Positions 9,529 through 18,656 of a stretch of 64,000 bases of DNA are shown piece after piece. Every line of letters begins with the position of its first letter. Within the stretch, counting starts at the first letter, position 1. The position numbers and the translations under genes are program-made. This DNA comes from Chryseobacterium cucumeris. Its GTDB lineage: Bacteria > Bacteroidota > Bacteroidia > Flavobacteriales > Weeksellaceae. The notes beneath the pieces are model-generated. The model made no database searches. It had not been told where the DNA came from and was given only the letters and a program-made list of their open reading frames with translations. The stretch spans positions 1 through 64,000 of the forward strand of contig NZ_LUVZ01000023.1 of NCBI RefSeq assembly GCF_001593385.1, read 5' to 3'.

Positions 9529-10134
9529 TTATAATATTCGGATATCAAGGATTTTTTTCTCTTCAAGGTAAGCTTCCAGAATATCATTTTCATCTACTTT
9601 TCCAACCCCTTTTGGAGTTCCTGTGAAAATAAGGTCACCTACTCTTAATGTAAAATACTGAGATGCAAAAGCTATAATATCATCAAAGTTGAACATCATA
9701 TCTTTTGTATTGCCATCCTGTACCTTCTCTTTATTCTTTAATAACGAAAACTGAAGGTTCTCAAGGCTGAAGCTCTCTTTTTTGAAAAAACTGCTTACCA
9801 CAGCCGAACCGTCAAAACCTTTGGCAAGCTCCCACGGAAGACCTTTTGATTTCAGTTCACTCTGAAGATCTCTTGCCGTAAAATCTATTCCCAGGCCAAT
9901 TTCTTCATAATGCTTATGCGCTGTTTCTTTCTGAATATATTTTCCTCCTTTTGAAATTTTTAGTACCACTTCAAGTTCGTAGTGAATATCATTGGAGAAT
10001 TCAGGAATGTAAAAATCATTTCCCTTTAAAACGGCTGTATCCGGTTTCATGAAGATAACAGGATTCTCAGGAATTTCATTTCCTAATTCTTTTGCATGCT
10101 CACTGTAATTTCTTCCTATGCAGATTATTTTCAT
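9529..10134 (-). CDS. Fumarylacetoacetate hydrolase (FAH) family protein
   Basis: A 201-aa protein, the minimal FAH domain length. The metal-binding acidic residues are visible: E53 and E55 in HYELEVVLKI and D84 in GLGIDFTARDL. The terminal motif FTGTPKGVG is typical of acylpyruvase / 2-keto-4-pentenoate hydratase-like enzymes. It probably hydrolyses or decarboxylates a beta-keto acid such as acylpyruvate or oxaloacetate; which one cannot be read from sequence. It is the last gene of a minus-strand operon starting at pssA, 7 bp after the hypothetical gene before it. Confidence 0.88.
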   Translation of the reverse strand: MKIICIGRNYSEHAKELGNEIPENPVIFMKPDTAVLKGNDFYIPEFSNDIHYELEVVLKISKGGKYIQKETAHKHYEEIGLGIDFTARDLQSELKSKGLPWELAKGFDGSAVVSSFFKKESFSLENLQFSLLKNKEKVQDGNTKDMMFNFDDIIAFASQYFTLRVGDLIFTGTPKGVGKVDENDILEAYLEEKKILDIRIL

Positions 10135-10141
10135 AACTTAA

Positions 10142-10702
10142 TTAATTTACTTTACCTTTAAAATATCCTTTACCTTCTTCTATATATTTTTCAGGACCAT
10201 ATCTTCTTTGAACTTTGAGTTCAGTATATCCGAAGATGCTATCTCCTTTTTGATAAGATTCTTTATCCAGAATAAGTTTACTGTCCAAAACTTTATAATA
10301 TTCTCCTGTGTCCAAAAAATCAAAGAGTTTTACATTGTCAGTATATGAATAGGGAGAGATTTTATATCTGCTTTGAAAAATATCTATCTGAAAACCACCA
10401 CCGCTGAAACCATCTCCAACAGAAAATGTAACATTTAGCATTGGATTTTCAGTAATAGAACAGCTATAATATGCTGGACTTATACTGTCTGACTTTGTCT
10501 TAAAATCATTGGTTTTAATATCTTCACTCTCTGAACCCCAAATACTTGTTTGCTTTTGCTGATCAAAAGATTTAAAAAGAGGTTTCTGGCTTAAACTATG
10601 ATCAACTTCTACGCTGTTCCATACCAATATGAATTTTCCTATTATGAAAACAAGAAAGCCAAGAATAACAACGAGAAAAATCTTTCCAAATTTTTTGACC
10701 AT
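10142..10702 (-). CDS. Hypothetical membrane-anchored protein
   Basis: A 186-aa protein I do not recognise. Residues 7-28 form one transmembrane helix (IFLVVILGFLVFIIGKFILV). The rest is polar, Ser/Lys/Tyr-rich and beta-strand-like, probably facing the periplasm. No cysteine lipobox or catalytic motif. It sits within a tight operon (8 bp and 7 bp to its neighbours). Confidence 0.7.
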   Translation of the reverse strand: MVKKFGKIFLVVILGFLVFIIGKFILVWNSVEVDHSLSQKPLFKSFDQQKQTSIWGSESEDIKTNDFKTKSDSISPAYYSCSITENPMLNVTFSVGDGFSGGGFQIDIFQSRYKISPYSYTDNVKLFDFLDTGEYYKVLDSKLILDKESYQKGDSIFGYTELKVQRRYGPEKYIEEGKGYFKGKVN

Positions 10703-10710
10703 ATTAAACC

Positions 10711-11109
10711 TTAATGCGTAAACTCATTCCCGCAATAATAACATTTGAATTTGTGACTCGTCAGGAAAGAAATACCAAAGAAACTGGTAGCACTGTCATC
10801 CCTGTAGATGTGGTTGGAACCACATTTCGGGCATACAAAATCAAACTCAGGATCTTCAATGGTATGTTCTACTTCCAGCGAATATTGCTCGTTGTCTTTA
10901 TAGTCTTGCAGGATCTGCTGTGCTTTTTCCATATCTTCTTCAAACACCTGAAGCTGTATTCCTCCTACCGCCTGTGACAGAAGCCAATCCGACTGGATCA
11001 GCTGCTCATTCGCAATGAAACTGTTGATGCCGTTTTCAGCCAGTATCTGCTTGTCCCTGTTAGCTTCAAGGGCAGTTTCATAAAATTTAAAACGAACCAG
11101 GTCAGACAT
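10711..11109 (-). CDS. DUF2007 domain protein with C-terminal zinc ribbon
   Basis: A 132-aa protein. Residues 1-75 match the DUF2007 pattern (short alpha/beta PII-like fold: 'FYETALEANRDKQILAENGI' ... 'LQVFEEDMEKAQQIL'). The C-terminal 50 residues hold a CxxC...CxxC pair (CPKCGSNHIYRDD and CYYCGNEF) that should bind zinc. The family is called a putative signal-transducing protein, without proven function. The gene ends 8 bp before the next gene and starts 2 bp after the exonuclease, so it is translationally linked. Confidence 0.8.
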   Translation of the reverse strand: MSDLVRFKFYETALEANRDKQILAENGINSFIANEQLIQSDWLLSQAVGGIQLQVFEEDMEKAQQILQDYKDNEQYSLEVEHTIEDPEFDFVCPKCGSNHIYRDDSATSFFGISFLTSHKFKCYYCGNEFTH

Positions 11110-11111
11110 GT

Positions 11112-11876
11112 TTAAAATCTACTTGATAATTGAATTTTTGTAAAAACCTTCTTAGTATATAATGGAAAGTCAGCATTCTGAAGCCATCCGAAATATCCTA
11201 AGTCTTTTTGGAATACCGCTTTCACGCCCTGTCCTTTATATTTTCCAAAGTTGAAAACCTCTTCCATTTTTTCATTATATCCGATAAATCCTGCAAGATC
11301 TGCATTCTTATTATGGAATGTGAATTCACTTAGTGGTGCTATTTCATTCGGGATATCATCATATTTTCCAACCTGGGCATCCAGAACTTCAAATGTTGCC
11401 CATACATCAGCTTCTGCAGAGTGTGCATTTTCCAATGTTTTTCCACAGTAGAACTGGTAAGCAGCACTTAAGTTTCTAGGCTCTTTTTTGTGGAAAATAG
11501 TCTGTGCATCTACCAGTCTGAATTTACTCAGATCAAAATCCATTCCTACTCTTAAAAGTTCTTCAGCCAAAAGGGGAACATCAAATCTGTTAGAATTAAA
11601 TCCTCCCAAATCACTGCCGGTAATCATTTCCATTACTTTAGATGCAATGTCTCTGAAAGTAGGCGCGTCTTTTACATCTTCATCATAAATACCGTGGATC
11701 TCACTGCTTTCTTTAGGAATAAGCATTTCCGGGTTTACACGCCATGTTTTGCTTTCTCTGGAGGCGTCCGGATTTACTTTTAAAATACAGATTTCAACAA
11801 TTCTGTCTTTTCCTATGTTGGTTCCTGTGGTTTCCAGGTCAAAAATACAAAGTGGTTTATGGAGTTTTAAATTCAT
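11112..11876 (-). CDS. 3'-5' exonuclease, DnaQ-like (DEDDh)
   Basis: A 254-aa protein. All DEDDh residues can be placed: D13 and E15 in CIFDLETTGT (ExoI), D99 in NSNRFDVPLL (ExoII), and H152 and D157 in ENAHSAEADV (ExoIII). The C-terminal 70 residues (FNFGKYKGQG ... YFGWLQNADFPL) resemble the small domain many Bacteroidota exonucleases of this type carry. It probably trims DNA or RNA 3' ends; whether it acts as a PolIII epsilon subunit is unclear. It lies 42 bp downstream of pssA in the same operon. Confidence 0.88.
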   Translation of the reverse strand: MNLKLHKPLCIFDLETTGTNIGKDRIVEICILKVNPDASRESKTWRVNPEMLIPKESSEIHGIYDEDVKDAPTFRDIASKVMEMITGSDLGGFNSNRFDVPLLAEELLRVGMDFDLSKFRLVDAQTIFHKKEPRNLSAAYQFYCGKTLENAHSAEADVWATFEVLDAQVGKYDDIPNEIAPLSEFTFHNKNADLAGFIGYNEKMEEVFNFGKYKGQGVKAVFQKDLGYFGWLQNADFPLYTKKVFTKIQLSSRF

Positions 11877-11918
11877 GTTGACTATTAATAAATTGAAACG
11901 TGTTTTATTTAAATGAGT

Positions 11919-12632
11919 TTATTTTAATTGTGCCTGAAAAATAAGAGACACCAATATATAATAAATAACAAGCATTGGAATTCCAATAACCTGGAATATC
12001 GCAAGAATAGCAATTCCTCCCACCAGTAATACAACTTTAGGGTAATTATCTTTTAATTGTTTTGATTTGAATTTCATCGCCATCATTTTGATCGGGCTGA
12101 TCAGAAGCCATGAAGTGAGAAGAGTGAGCAGAACCAATAACAATTCATTATCAAACAAAAAGCTGAAAGTTCCGGTTTCTTTAAAGGCATAATAAAGACC
12201 AAACAGTAAAACGGTGTTGGTAGGCGTATTCAATCCTTTGAAATAATAGCGTTGTTCTTCATCAAGGTTAAAGATGGCAAGTCTCAGGCAGGAAAATACA
12301 GTGACAATTAATCCCAGATATTTGATCTCAAATGGAAAATGAATTCCAAGAAGCTCAGCTCCAAAAGGCTCAAGGGCTTTGTACATCGTCAGTCCCGGGA
12401 TTACACCAAAGCTTACCATATCAGCAAGAGAATCCAACTGAAGACCAAGATTAGAGTTTGATTTTAAAGCTCTGGCCACAAAGCCATCGAAAAAATCGAA
12501 GATAGAAGAGAGAATAAGACAGATTGCTGTTGTCTGATAATCTCCTAAAATTAAATGTATTGCACCTACACAGCCTGCAAATAAGTTAGCCAGAGTTAAG
12601 GCATTGGCCAGATTATTCTTTATAAAATCCAT
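11919..12632 (-). CDS. pssA: CDP-diacylglycerol--serine O-phosphatidyltransferase
   Basis: A 237-aa integral membrane enzyme that makes phosphatidylserine, the precursor of phosphatidylethanolamine. The CDP-alcohol phosphotransferase signature is complete: D46-FF-D49-G50-FV-A53-R54-8x-G63-LQL-D67-SLA-D71. About seven hydrophobic helices follow. I place the start at the ATG at 12632 rather than the in-frame GTG at 12638, because a perfect minus-strand -7 box (TAATTTTG, 12645-12638) would overlap the GTG. With the ATG start the mRNA is close to leaderless. First gene of the five-gene minus-strand operon down to 9529. Confidence 0.9.
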   Translation of the reverse strand: MDFIKNNLANALTLANLFAGCVGAIHLILGDYQTTAICLILSSIFDFFDGFVARALKSNSNLGLQLDSLADMVSFGVIPGLTMYKALEPFGAELLGIHFPFEIKYLGLIVTVFSCLRLAIFNLDEEQRYYFKGLNTPTNTVLLFGLYYAFKETGTFSFLFDNELLLVLLTLLTSWLLISPIKMMAMKFKSKQLKDNYPKVVLLVGGIAILAIFQVIGIPMLVIYYILVSLIFQAQLK

Positions 12633-12637
12633 AAGCA

Positions 12638-12645
12638 CAAAATTA
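12638..12645 (-). promoter_or_regulatory. -7 box TAATTTTG for pssA
   Basis: This matches TAnnTTTG on the minus strand and ends 5 nt before the pssA ATG, so the 5' UTR would be nearly absent. Divergent from the promoter at 12710. Confidence 0.55.
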
Positions 12646-12709
12646 CAGTTTTTAAAAATTCTAACTCAAAATAATATGAACTAAAAAATGCATTAAAGTG
12701 ATTTTGATG

Positions 12710-12717
12710 TAAATTTG
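12710..12717 (+). promoter_or_regulatory. -7 box TAAATTTG for the sulfatase-fold gene
   Basis: It lies only 4 nt before the ATG at 12722, consistent with a leaderless transcript. I see no clear -33 TTG. Confidence 0.5.
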
Positions 12718-12721
12718 CTCC

Positions 12722-14650
12722 ATGAAATTTTTAGAAGGATTTAGAAAACAGGAAGTTCTGGCATTGGTTTACAGGATTTTTTTAGCCTATGTTTTTTATC
12801 AGATTGCCAGACTTTTATTCTGGTATTTTAATAAAGATCTGATTAAAGTTGACTCGGTTTCTGATTACATAAAGCTGGCTTTCCATGGTACGGCTTTCGA
12901 TACCACAGCTATTTTGTATGTCAACGCATTATTTATACTCCTGAGTTTGTTGCCGCTGGTTATTAATACCAAGAAAATCTTTCAGAAAGTCCTATTCTGG
13001 CTGTATTTCATCACCAACGGTATTGCTTATGCCATGAATTTTGGGGATTTTATTTATTATAAATTCGCTCAGGCAAGGCTTACTTCGGCTGTATTTCAGG
13101 TGGCTGAACATGAATCCAATGTATCTAAAACACTGATGATCTCTGTGGGAGAACATCCTTTTGTATTGATTTGGTACGTCGTGTTGATGATCTTATGGGT
13201 TTTTCTATACAAAAAGGTGAAAGTAGAAGATACAAAACCTGCGAAACTGCTTCCTTACTTTATTACATCTATTCTTACTTTGTGTATAACAGCGGTGCTG
13301 GTTGTGGGAGGAATCAGAGGAGATTTTAAGCATAGCACGAGACCTATTAATATGGTGGATGCTACTCGTTTTGTAACAAATCCGCTTCAGGGAAACATTG
13401 TACTCAATAGTACATTCTCCTTTTTCAGGACTTTAAATACCAATAATTTTAAGGAAGTTCATTTTGTAGATGAAAAATATATTGAAGACTATGTACAGCC
13501 TTATAAAGTATATGACAGAAAAGTGGAGAATCGTCCCAATATTGTTATTTTTATTGTAGAATCTTTCGGGAGAGAATATTCAGGAGCTTTCAATAAAGAT
13601 AAAAATATCAAAGATTACGTTTCTTATACTCCTTTTATGGATAGTCTGGCTACCCAAAGCCTTATTTTCCCGAATACTTTTGCAAACGGAAGACAGTCTA
13701 TTCATGGGATGAGCAGTGTATTGGCCGGAATTCCGAGTCTTACCGATGCTTTTACAGGATCTCCTTATTCCAATCAGAAAATTCAATCTATTGTTTCCGT
13801 ATGTAATGATCTTGGGTATGATACTTCTTTTTATCATGGTGCCCCAAATGGTTCTATGGGATTTCTTGGATTCGGAAATATCTTAGGATTTAAACATTAT
13901 TTCGGAAAAACAGAATATAATCATGATGAAGATTTTGACGGAATGTGGGCCATCTGGGATGAGCCTTTCCTTCAGTATTTCGCTAAGAATGTAGGGAAGA
14001 AACAACCTTTTATGACTACTGTATTTACCGCATCATCCCATCACCCTTTTAAAATCCCTGAAAAATATAACGGGAAATTTAAAAAAGGAAAAATAGAAAT
14101 CCATGAGCCGATGCAGTATACGGATTATGCGATCAAACAATATTTTGAGACGGCTAAAAAGCAACCTTGGTACAACAATACCATTTTTGTTTTCACGGGA
14201 GACCATACCAATCAGGTCTATTATCCGGAATATGAAAGAGCAATGAACCGTTATGCCGTTCCGTTGGTATTCTATTCTCCGAATCCTGCGTATCAGCTAA
14301 AAGGTGTTAGCCAGGAAATCGCACAACAAGCAGATATTTATCCTACACTGGCAGATCTTATCGGGTATAACAAACCTATCCGAAGCTGGGGGAGAAGTTT
14401 GGTAAGTGATAAAAAATATCCTTTCATCGTAGTCAACTCGGATGGAAGTACAGATCAGTTCATGATCGGAAATTATATTTACCGCTTTGATGGAAAAGAA
14501 ATCATCGGAGTCTATGATAAATCTGATCTGAGCCTTGAAAAAAATATCATGAATGAAGTTAAAAATCCTGAAATAGAACAAGGAAAGAAAACGGCAAAGG
14601 CCTGGTATCAGGATTATATGGATAGGGTGATTAACAGGAAGCTGTATTAG
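12722..14650 (+). CDS. LtaS/MdoB-like membrane phosphoglycerol transferase (sulfatase fold)
   Basis: A 642-aa protein with five predicted N-terminal membrane helices (residues about 15-200) and a large periplasmic alkaline-phosphatase-superfamily domain (residues about 272-630). Metal and active-site landmarks: E280 in NIVIFIVESFGRE, the probable nucleophile S326 in NGRQSIHGMSSVLAG, H440-H441 in TASSHHPF, and D494-H495 in FTGDHTNQVYYP. LtaS uses Thr at the nucleophile position and this family often has Ser or Thr. In Gram-negative bacteria such enzymes transfer phosphoglycerol or phosphoethanolamine groups to surface glycans or lipids; the actual acceptor is unknown. The gene is divergent from pssA, which makes precursor phospholipid, a functionally sensible pairing. 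Confidence 0.85.
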   Translation: MKFLEGFRKQEVLALVYRIFLAYVFYQIARLLFWYFNKDLIKVDSVSDYIKLAFHGTAFDTTAILYVNALFILLSLLPLVINTKKIFQKVLFWLYFITNGIAYAMNFGDFIYYKFAQARLTSAVFQVAEHESNVSKTLMISVGEHPFVLIWYVVLMILWVFLYKKVKVEDTKPAKLLPYFITSILTLCITAVLVVGGIRGDFKHSTRPINMVDATRFVTNPLQGNIVLNSTFSFFRTLNTNNFKEVHFVDEKYIEDYVQPYKVYDRKVENRPNIVIFIVESFGREYSGAFNKDKNIKDYVSYTPFMDSLATQSLIFPNTFANGRQSIHGMSSVLAGIPSLTDAFTGSPYSNQKIQSIVSVCNDLGYDTSFYHGAPNGSMGFLGFGNILGFKHYFGKTEYNHDEDFDGMWAIWDEPFLQYFAKNVGKKQPFMTTVFTASSHHPFKIPEKYNGKFKKGKIEIHEPMQYTDYAIKQYFETAKKQPWYNNTIFVFTGDHTNQVYYPEYERAMNRYAVPLVFYSPNPAYQLKGVSQEIAQQADIYPTLADLIGYNKPIRSWGRSLVSDKKYPFIVVNSDGSTDQFMIGNYIYRFDGKEIIGVYDKSDLSLEKNIMNEVKNPEIEQGKKTAKAWYQDYMDRVINRKLY

Positions 14651-14845
14651 GCAGAAGACAAAAAATAGAATGGCGAAATAGTCAATAAACTGATTGGCAA
14701 ATTAATTGTTTTAGTAATTATTGATTTTACTTTTCTTCACCTCTTTATGCTTTGTATAATAAAAATTTTTGTTCGTTGAAAATTAATTTATATTTTTATC
14801 AATACGTAGATAAGAATATTGTATAAAATTAAAACTATAAGAAAT

Positions 14846-15265
14846 ATGAAAAAAATATTGTTAACGTTCGCACTTTCTTTATGTGGTGTACTTACATTTG
14901 CACAGATAGAAGGTAAGTGGAAAACGATAGATGATGAGACAAAACAGGCAAAATCTATTGTTGAAGTATTCAAAAAATCAGACGGAAAATACTATGGAAA
15001 AGTTTCTCAGTTGTTGATAAAACCTGCTGATCCAAACTGTACAGTTTGTAAAGATGACAGAAAAGGAAAACCAATTTTAGGATTGGAGATTATCAGAGGA
15101 CTGAAAAAAGACGGTGATGAGTTCACCGGAGGAACTATTACAGACCCTAAAACAGGAAAAACATACAAATGTACCATTACAAGAAGCGGTGATAAACTGA
15201 ACGTAAGAGGGTACTTAGGATTATCTTTACTAGGAAGAACCCAGGTTTGGGAGAAAGCTAATTAA
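14846..15265 (+). CDS. Secreted DUF2147 family protein
   Basis: A 139-aa protein from the ATG at 14846; an earlier in-frame start at 14819 would precede the signal peptide by nine residues. Signal peptide residues 1-19 (ends TFAQ). The mature domain has the DUF2147 pattern: IEGKWKTIDDE, a CTVC pair, KGKPILGLEIIRGL and a final RTQVWEK. It is a lipocalin-like beta barrel by family prediction, of unknown function, probably periplasmic or surface. Monocistronic, with its own terminator. Confidence 0.85.
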   Translation: MKKILLTFALSLCGVLTFAQIEGKWKTIDDETKQAKSIVEVFKKSDGKYYGKVSQLLIKPADPNCTVCKDDRKGKPILGLEIIRGLKKDGDEFTGGTITDPKTGKTYKCTITRSGDKLNVRGYLGLSLLGRTQVWEKAN

Positions 15266-15288
15266 TATAAGTTTAAATAGAATTTTAG

Positions 15289-15319
15289 ATGACATCTCAG
15301 AAATGGGATGTCATTTTTT
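15289..15319 (+). terminator. Intrinsic terminator after the DUF2147 gene
   Basis: The stem atgacatc / ggatgtcat (one bulge) followed by six T residues. Confidence 0.8.
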
Positions 15320-15470
15320 GTGGATAAAAATTCTGTGAAAATTCTTCGGAACATAAAAAAGGTACAAGAAGGACGCATTTAAGAAGGAAAATTAATTTTA
15401 AATACAGTTAATATTATGACTTCTCATGGAAATGAAGACCGTTTTTATGATGTGTATAATAAAAAAACAC

Positions 15471-15478
15471 TATTTTTG
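15471..15478 (+). promoter_or_regulatory. Candidate -7 box TATTTTTG for the E1 beta gene
   Basis: TAnnTTTG match, 23 nt before the ATG at 15502. Confidence 0.5.
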
Positions 15479-15501
15479 TAGTCTAAATTTTTCGAATAAA
15501 T

Positions 15502-16482
15502 ATGGCAGAATATACTTTTCGTGAGGTAATTGCACAGGCAATGAGCGAGGAAATGCGTAAAGACGAATCCATCTTTTTAATGGGGGAGGAAGTAGCAGAA
15601 TACAATGGTGCATATAAAGCTTCCAAAGGAATGTTGGATGAGTTTGGTCCTAAAAGAGTAATCGATACCCCAATTGCAGAACTTGGTTTTACAGGAATTG
15701 CTGTGGGTGCTGCGATGAATGGTAACAGACCCATCGTAGAGTATATGACATTCAATTTCTCATTGGTAGGAATTGATCAGATTATCAATAATGCTGCAAA
15801 AATCCGTCAGATGAGTGGTGGACAATGGAATTGTCCAATCGTTTTCCGTGGTCCTACAGCTTCTGCAGGTCAATTAGGTGCTACTCACTCTCAGGCTTTT
15901 GAAAACTGGTTTGCAAACATTCCTGGTCTTAAAGTAGTAGTTCCTTCAAATCCTTACGATGCGAAAGGGTTGTTGAAAACTGCAATTCAGGATAATGATC
16001 CGGTTATTTTCATGGAATCTGAGCAGATGTATGGAGATAAAATGGAAATTCCTGAAGAAGAATACTACTTACCGTTAGGAAAAGCAGATATCAAGAGAGA
16101 AGGTACAGATGTTACTTTAGTTTCTTTTGGTAAGATCATGAAACTGGCTTTACAGGCTGCTGAAGATATGGCGAAAGAAGGAATCTCTGTAGAAGTTATC
16201 GATCTTAGAACAGTTCGTCCTCTAGATTTTGATACTGTTTTAGCTTCCGTTAAGAAAACAAACAGATTGGTTATTTTAGAAGAAGCTTGGCCATTTGCTT
16301 CTATTTCTTCTGAAATCACTTATATGGTACAGCAAAAAGCATTTGATTATTTAGATGCTCCTATCAAGAGAATTACGACTCCTGATGCTCCTGCACCTTA
16401 CTCTGCTGCATTATTTGCAGAATGGTTCCCTAAACTTGAAAAAGTAAAAGAGGAAATCAAAAAAGCGATGTACGTAAAATAG
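15502..16482 (+). CDS. pdhB: Pyruvate dehydrogenase E1 component, beta subunit
   Basis: A 326-aa protein of standard length for E1 beta. The N-terminal pyrimidine-binding domain (about residues 1-180) includes GEEVAEYNGAYKASKGML and AELGFTGIAVGAAMNG. The C-terminal transketolase-C domain (about 195-320) contains EAWPFASISSEI. With the alpha subunit (not in this window) it decarboxylates pyruvate with thiamine diphosphate and passes the acetyl group to E2 lipoamide. A branched-chain E1 beta is the main alternative, but the best fit by residue pattern is pyruvate. The gene stands alone, with its own promoter and terminator. Confidence 0.88.
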   Translation: MAEYTFREVIAQAMSEEMRKDESIFLMGEEVAEYNGAYKASKGMLDEFGPKRVIDTPIAELGFTGIAVGAAMNGNRPIVEYMTFNFSLVGIDQIINNAAKIRQMSGGQWNCPIVFRGPTASAGQLGATHSQAFENWFANIPGLKVVVPSNPYDAKGLLKTAIQDNDPVIFMESEQMYGDKMEIPEEEYYLPLGKADIKREGTDVTLVSFGKIMKLALQAAEDMAKEGISVEVIDLRTVRPLDFDTVLASVKKTNRLVILEEAWPFASISSEITYMVQQKAFDYLDAPIKRITTPDAPAPYSAALFAEWFPKLEKVKEEIKKAMYVK

Positions 16483-16490
16483 TTATAGAG

Positions 16491-16516
16491 AAAAACTTCC
16501 GAAAGGAAGTTTTTTC
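16491..16516 (+). terminator. Intrinsic terminator after E1 beta
   Basis: The stem aaaaacttcc / ggaagttttt with a four-base loop and a T run. Confidence 0.85.
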
Positions 16517-16543
16517 ATTTATTATATTCATGAAGAAAAATTC

Positions 16544-16571
16544 TTGACGTCATAAAATTAGTATAAATTTG
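16544..16571 (+). promoter_or_regulatory. Promoter of kup (TTG-N17-TAAATTTG)
   Basis: Full Bacteroidota promoter: -33 TTG at 16544-16546, a 17-nt spacer, -7 TAAATTTG at 16564-16571, then a 25-nt leader to the ATG at 16597. This is the clearest two-element promoter in the window. Confidence 0.75.
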
Positions 16572-16596
16572 CGCCTTTAAAATAAATTAAGCTGAT

Positions 16597-18591
16597 ATGG
16601 CAGAAGTTACAGAAGATGGCTACCACTTCGACATAAAGAAACTTTCCTTCATAGGAGTTTTAGTGTCTCTAGGAATTGTTTTTGGAGATATTGGTACCTC
16701 TCCGCTTTACGTAATGAAAGCAATTGTGAATGCAAGATCCCAAGGGAGCAATATGCCTTTCAATGAATACATAGAAGGTGCTCTTTCCTGTATTATCTGG
16801 ACCCTTACCCTGCAGACCACGATAAAATATGTGATCATTGCTTTGAGAGCGGATAACAAAGGTGAAGGGGGTATCCTTGCTTTGTTTTCACTGGTAAGAA
16901 ACCTTAAAAAAGGATGGTTGTACCTCATTGCAATCATTGGTGCTGCAGCCCTTATTGCAGACGGGGTTATTACACCATCACTGACGGTAATGTCAGCTAT
17001 TGAAGGTCTTGAAATTTATAACCCACATACTCCTGTGGTCCCTATCACCATTGGAATACTGATTGCCATTTTTGTGGTGCAGCAGTTTGGAACCAGTTTT
17101 ATCGGGAAATTTTTTGGTCCTGTAATGGTGGTTTGGTTCCTGGTATTAGGAGGACTGGGAGTAATGCATTTGAGTGAAAATTTTGAGATTTTAAGATCTT
17201 TCAACCCTTATTACGCTTATAAACTTATTGCCAACTCTCCAAGTGCTATTGTTATTTTAGGAGCTGTTTTCCTTTGTACAACCGGAGCAGAAGCATTGTA
17301 TTCTGATTTAGGGCACTGTGGCGCAAAAAACATCAGAATAAGCTGGGCATTCGTTAAGATTATGCTTATTCTGAATTATCTTGGACAAGGAGCATGGCTT
17401 TTAACCAATTATAACAAACCTGGATTTTCTGTAGTGAATCCTTTCTTTGGAATCATGGAAGAATGGATGATCATCCCAGGAGTAATTTTAGCAACAGCAG
17501 CAGCAATTATTGCCAGTCAGGCGTTAATTACCGGTTCTTTCACCATATTTTCAGAAGCAATGTCTCTTAACCTTTGGCCTAATCAGAAAATTGATTATCC
17601 TTCCGGAGTAAAAGGACAGATGTATATCCCAAGAATCAACTGGGGACTTCTTATCCTGTGTATCATTGTTGTGCTTCACTTCAGAGAATCAGGAAAAATG
17701 GAAGCCGCTTACGGACTTTCCATTACGGTGACCATGCTGATGACAACCGTTCTGTTGGTCTTCTGGCTCCTGAAACACAGAGTAAGCAAAGTCTTGATTC
17801 TGGTTTTCGCAATGGTTTATATGGCAATCGAATTAGGTTTCTTCAGTGCCAACATTATCAAATTCATGGAAGGTGGATGGATCACCGTTGTTTTGGCTGG
17901 TTCTATCGGAATTTCTATGTATGCATGGTATAACGGAAGACTGATCAAAACAAGATTTATCCAGTTTGTGAAAATAGAAAAATATGTGTCTATTCTTAAA
18001 GACATGAAACTGGACGAAACTATTCCGAAATATGCTACCAATCTGGCTTATCTGAGCAGAGCTAAAAGAAATGATGAAGTGGAATCTAAAATTATTTATT
18101 CCATCATCAAAAAACAACCGAAAAGAGCAGATCATTACTTCATCCTGAGCATTGTAAACCAGGAAGATCCATATACTTTCAGATATACTGTAGACGAGAT
18201 CCTTCCGGGAACCGTATATAAAATCAATTTCCTTTTAGGATTTAAAGTAGACCGAAGAATCAACGATTATTTCAATATGGTCCTTAAAGATCTAATGGCA
18301 GACGGAACCATTCCTTCAAGAAGCAGCCACCCATCTTTAAGAGCTCATGATATACCACCGGATCTTAAATATGTGATCATAGATAATACCTATATCAACG
18401 ATATCCTTTTAACTGTTAAACAGAAGATTACTCTTAACATTTACAATTTTGTGAAGTATATCGGAAGTGACGACTTTAAGGCTTGGGGAGTCTCTTCGCA
18501 TAACGTTGAAGTAGAATCTGCACCGATCACAGAATTAACAGTTTATGATAATAAGATCGAGCAGTCCGGGTATTTCCGTCACAACTCGTAG
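16597..18591 (+). CDS. kup: KUP/HAK family potassium transporter
   Basis: A 664-aa inner-membrane protein with about twelve membrane helices in the first 430 residues and a cytosolic C-terminal domain of about 230 residues. The family's selectivity signature GDIGTSPLY is at residues 30-38, and the later GVITPSLTVMSAIEGL and GAEALYSDLGHCG motifs are also intact. It imports K+ using the proton motive force. The Lys/Arg-rich C-terminal half contains the expected KUP tail pattern. Monocistronic; the next gene has its own promoter. Confidence 0.95.
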   Translation: MAEVTEDGYHFDIKKLSFIGVLVSLGIVFGDIGTSPLYVMKAIVNARSQGSNMPFNEYIEGALSCIIWTLTLQTTIKYVIIALRADNKGEGGILALFSLVRNLKKGWLYLIAIIGAAALIADGVITPSLTVMSAIEGLEIYNPHTPVVPITIGILIAIFVVQQFGTSFIGKFFGPVMVVWFLVLGGLGVMHLSENFEILRSFNPYYAYKLIANSPSAIVILGAVFLCTTGAEALYSDLGHCGAKNIRISWAFVKIMLILNYLGQGAWLLTNYNKPGFSVVNPFFGIMEEWMIIPGVILATAAAIIASQALITGSFTIFSEAMSLNLWPNQKIDYPSGVKGQMYIPRINWGLLILCIIVVLHFRESGKMEAAYGLSITVTMLMTTVLLVFWLLKHRVSKVLILVFAMVYMAIELGFFSANIIKFMEGGWITVVLAGSIGISMYAWYNGRLIKTRFIQFVKIEKYVSILKDMKLDETIPKYATNLAYLSRAKRNDEVESKIIYSIIKKQPKRADHYFILSIVNQEDPYTFRYTVDEILPGTVYKINFLLGFKVDRRINDYFNMVLKDLMADGTIPSRSSHPSLRAHDIPPDLKYVIIDNTYINDILLTVKQKITLNIYNFVKYIGSDDFKAWGVSSHNVEVESAPITELTVYDNKIEQSGYFRHNS

Positions 18592-18633
18592 CTACTCGTA
18601 TTTAACCATACTATCTATTTAAATAAAATTCAA

Positions 18634-18641
18634 TAAATTTG
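18634..18641 (+). promoter_or_regulatory. -7 box TAAATTTG inside a candidate operator
   Basis: It lies 15 nt before the ATG at 18657. The box is flanked by tatcta (18613-18618) and tagata (18642-18647), which form an interrupted inverted repeat around the promoter. That arrangement would allow autoregulation by the Fur-like product. Confidence 0.5.
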
Positions 18642-18656
18642 TAGATAATTTTTTTA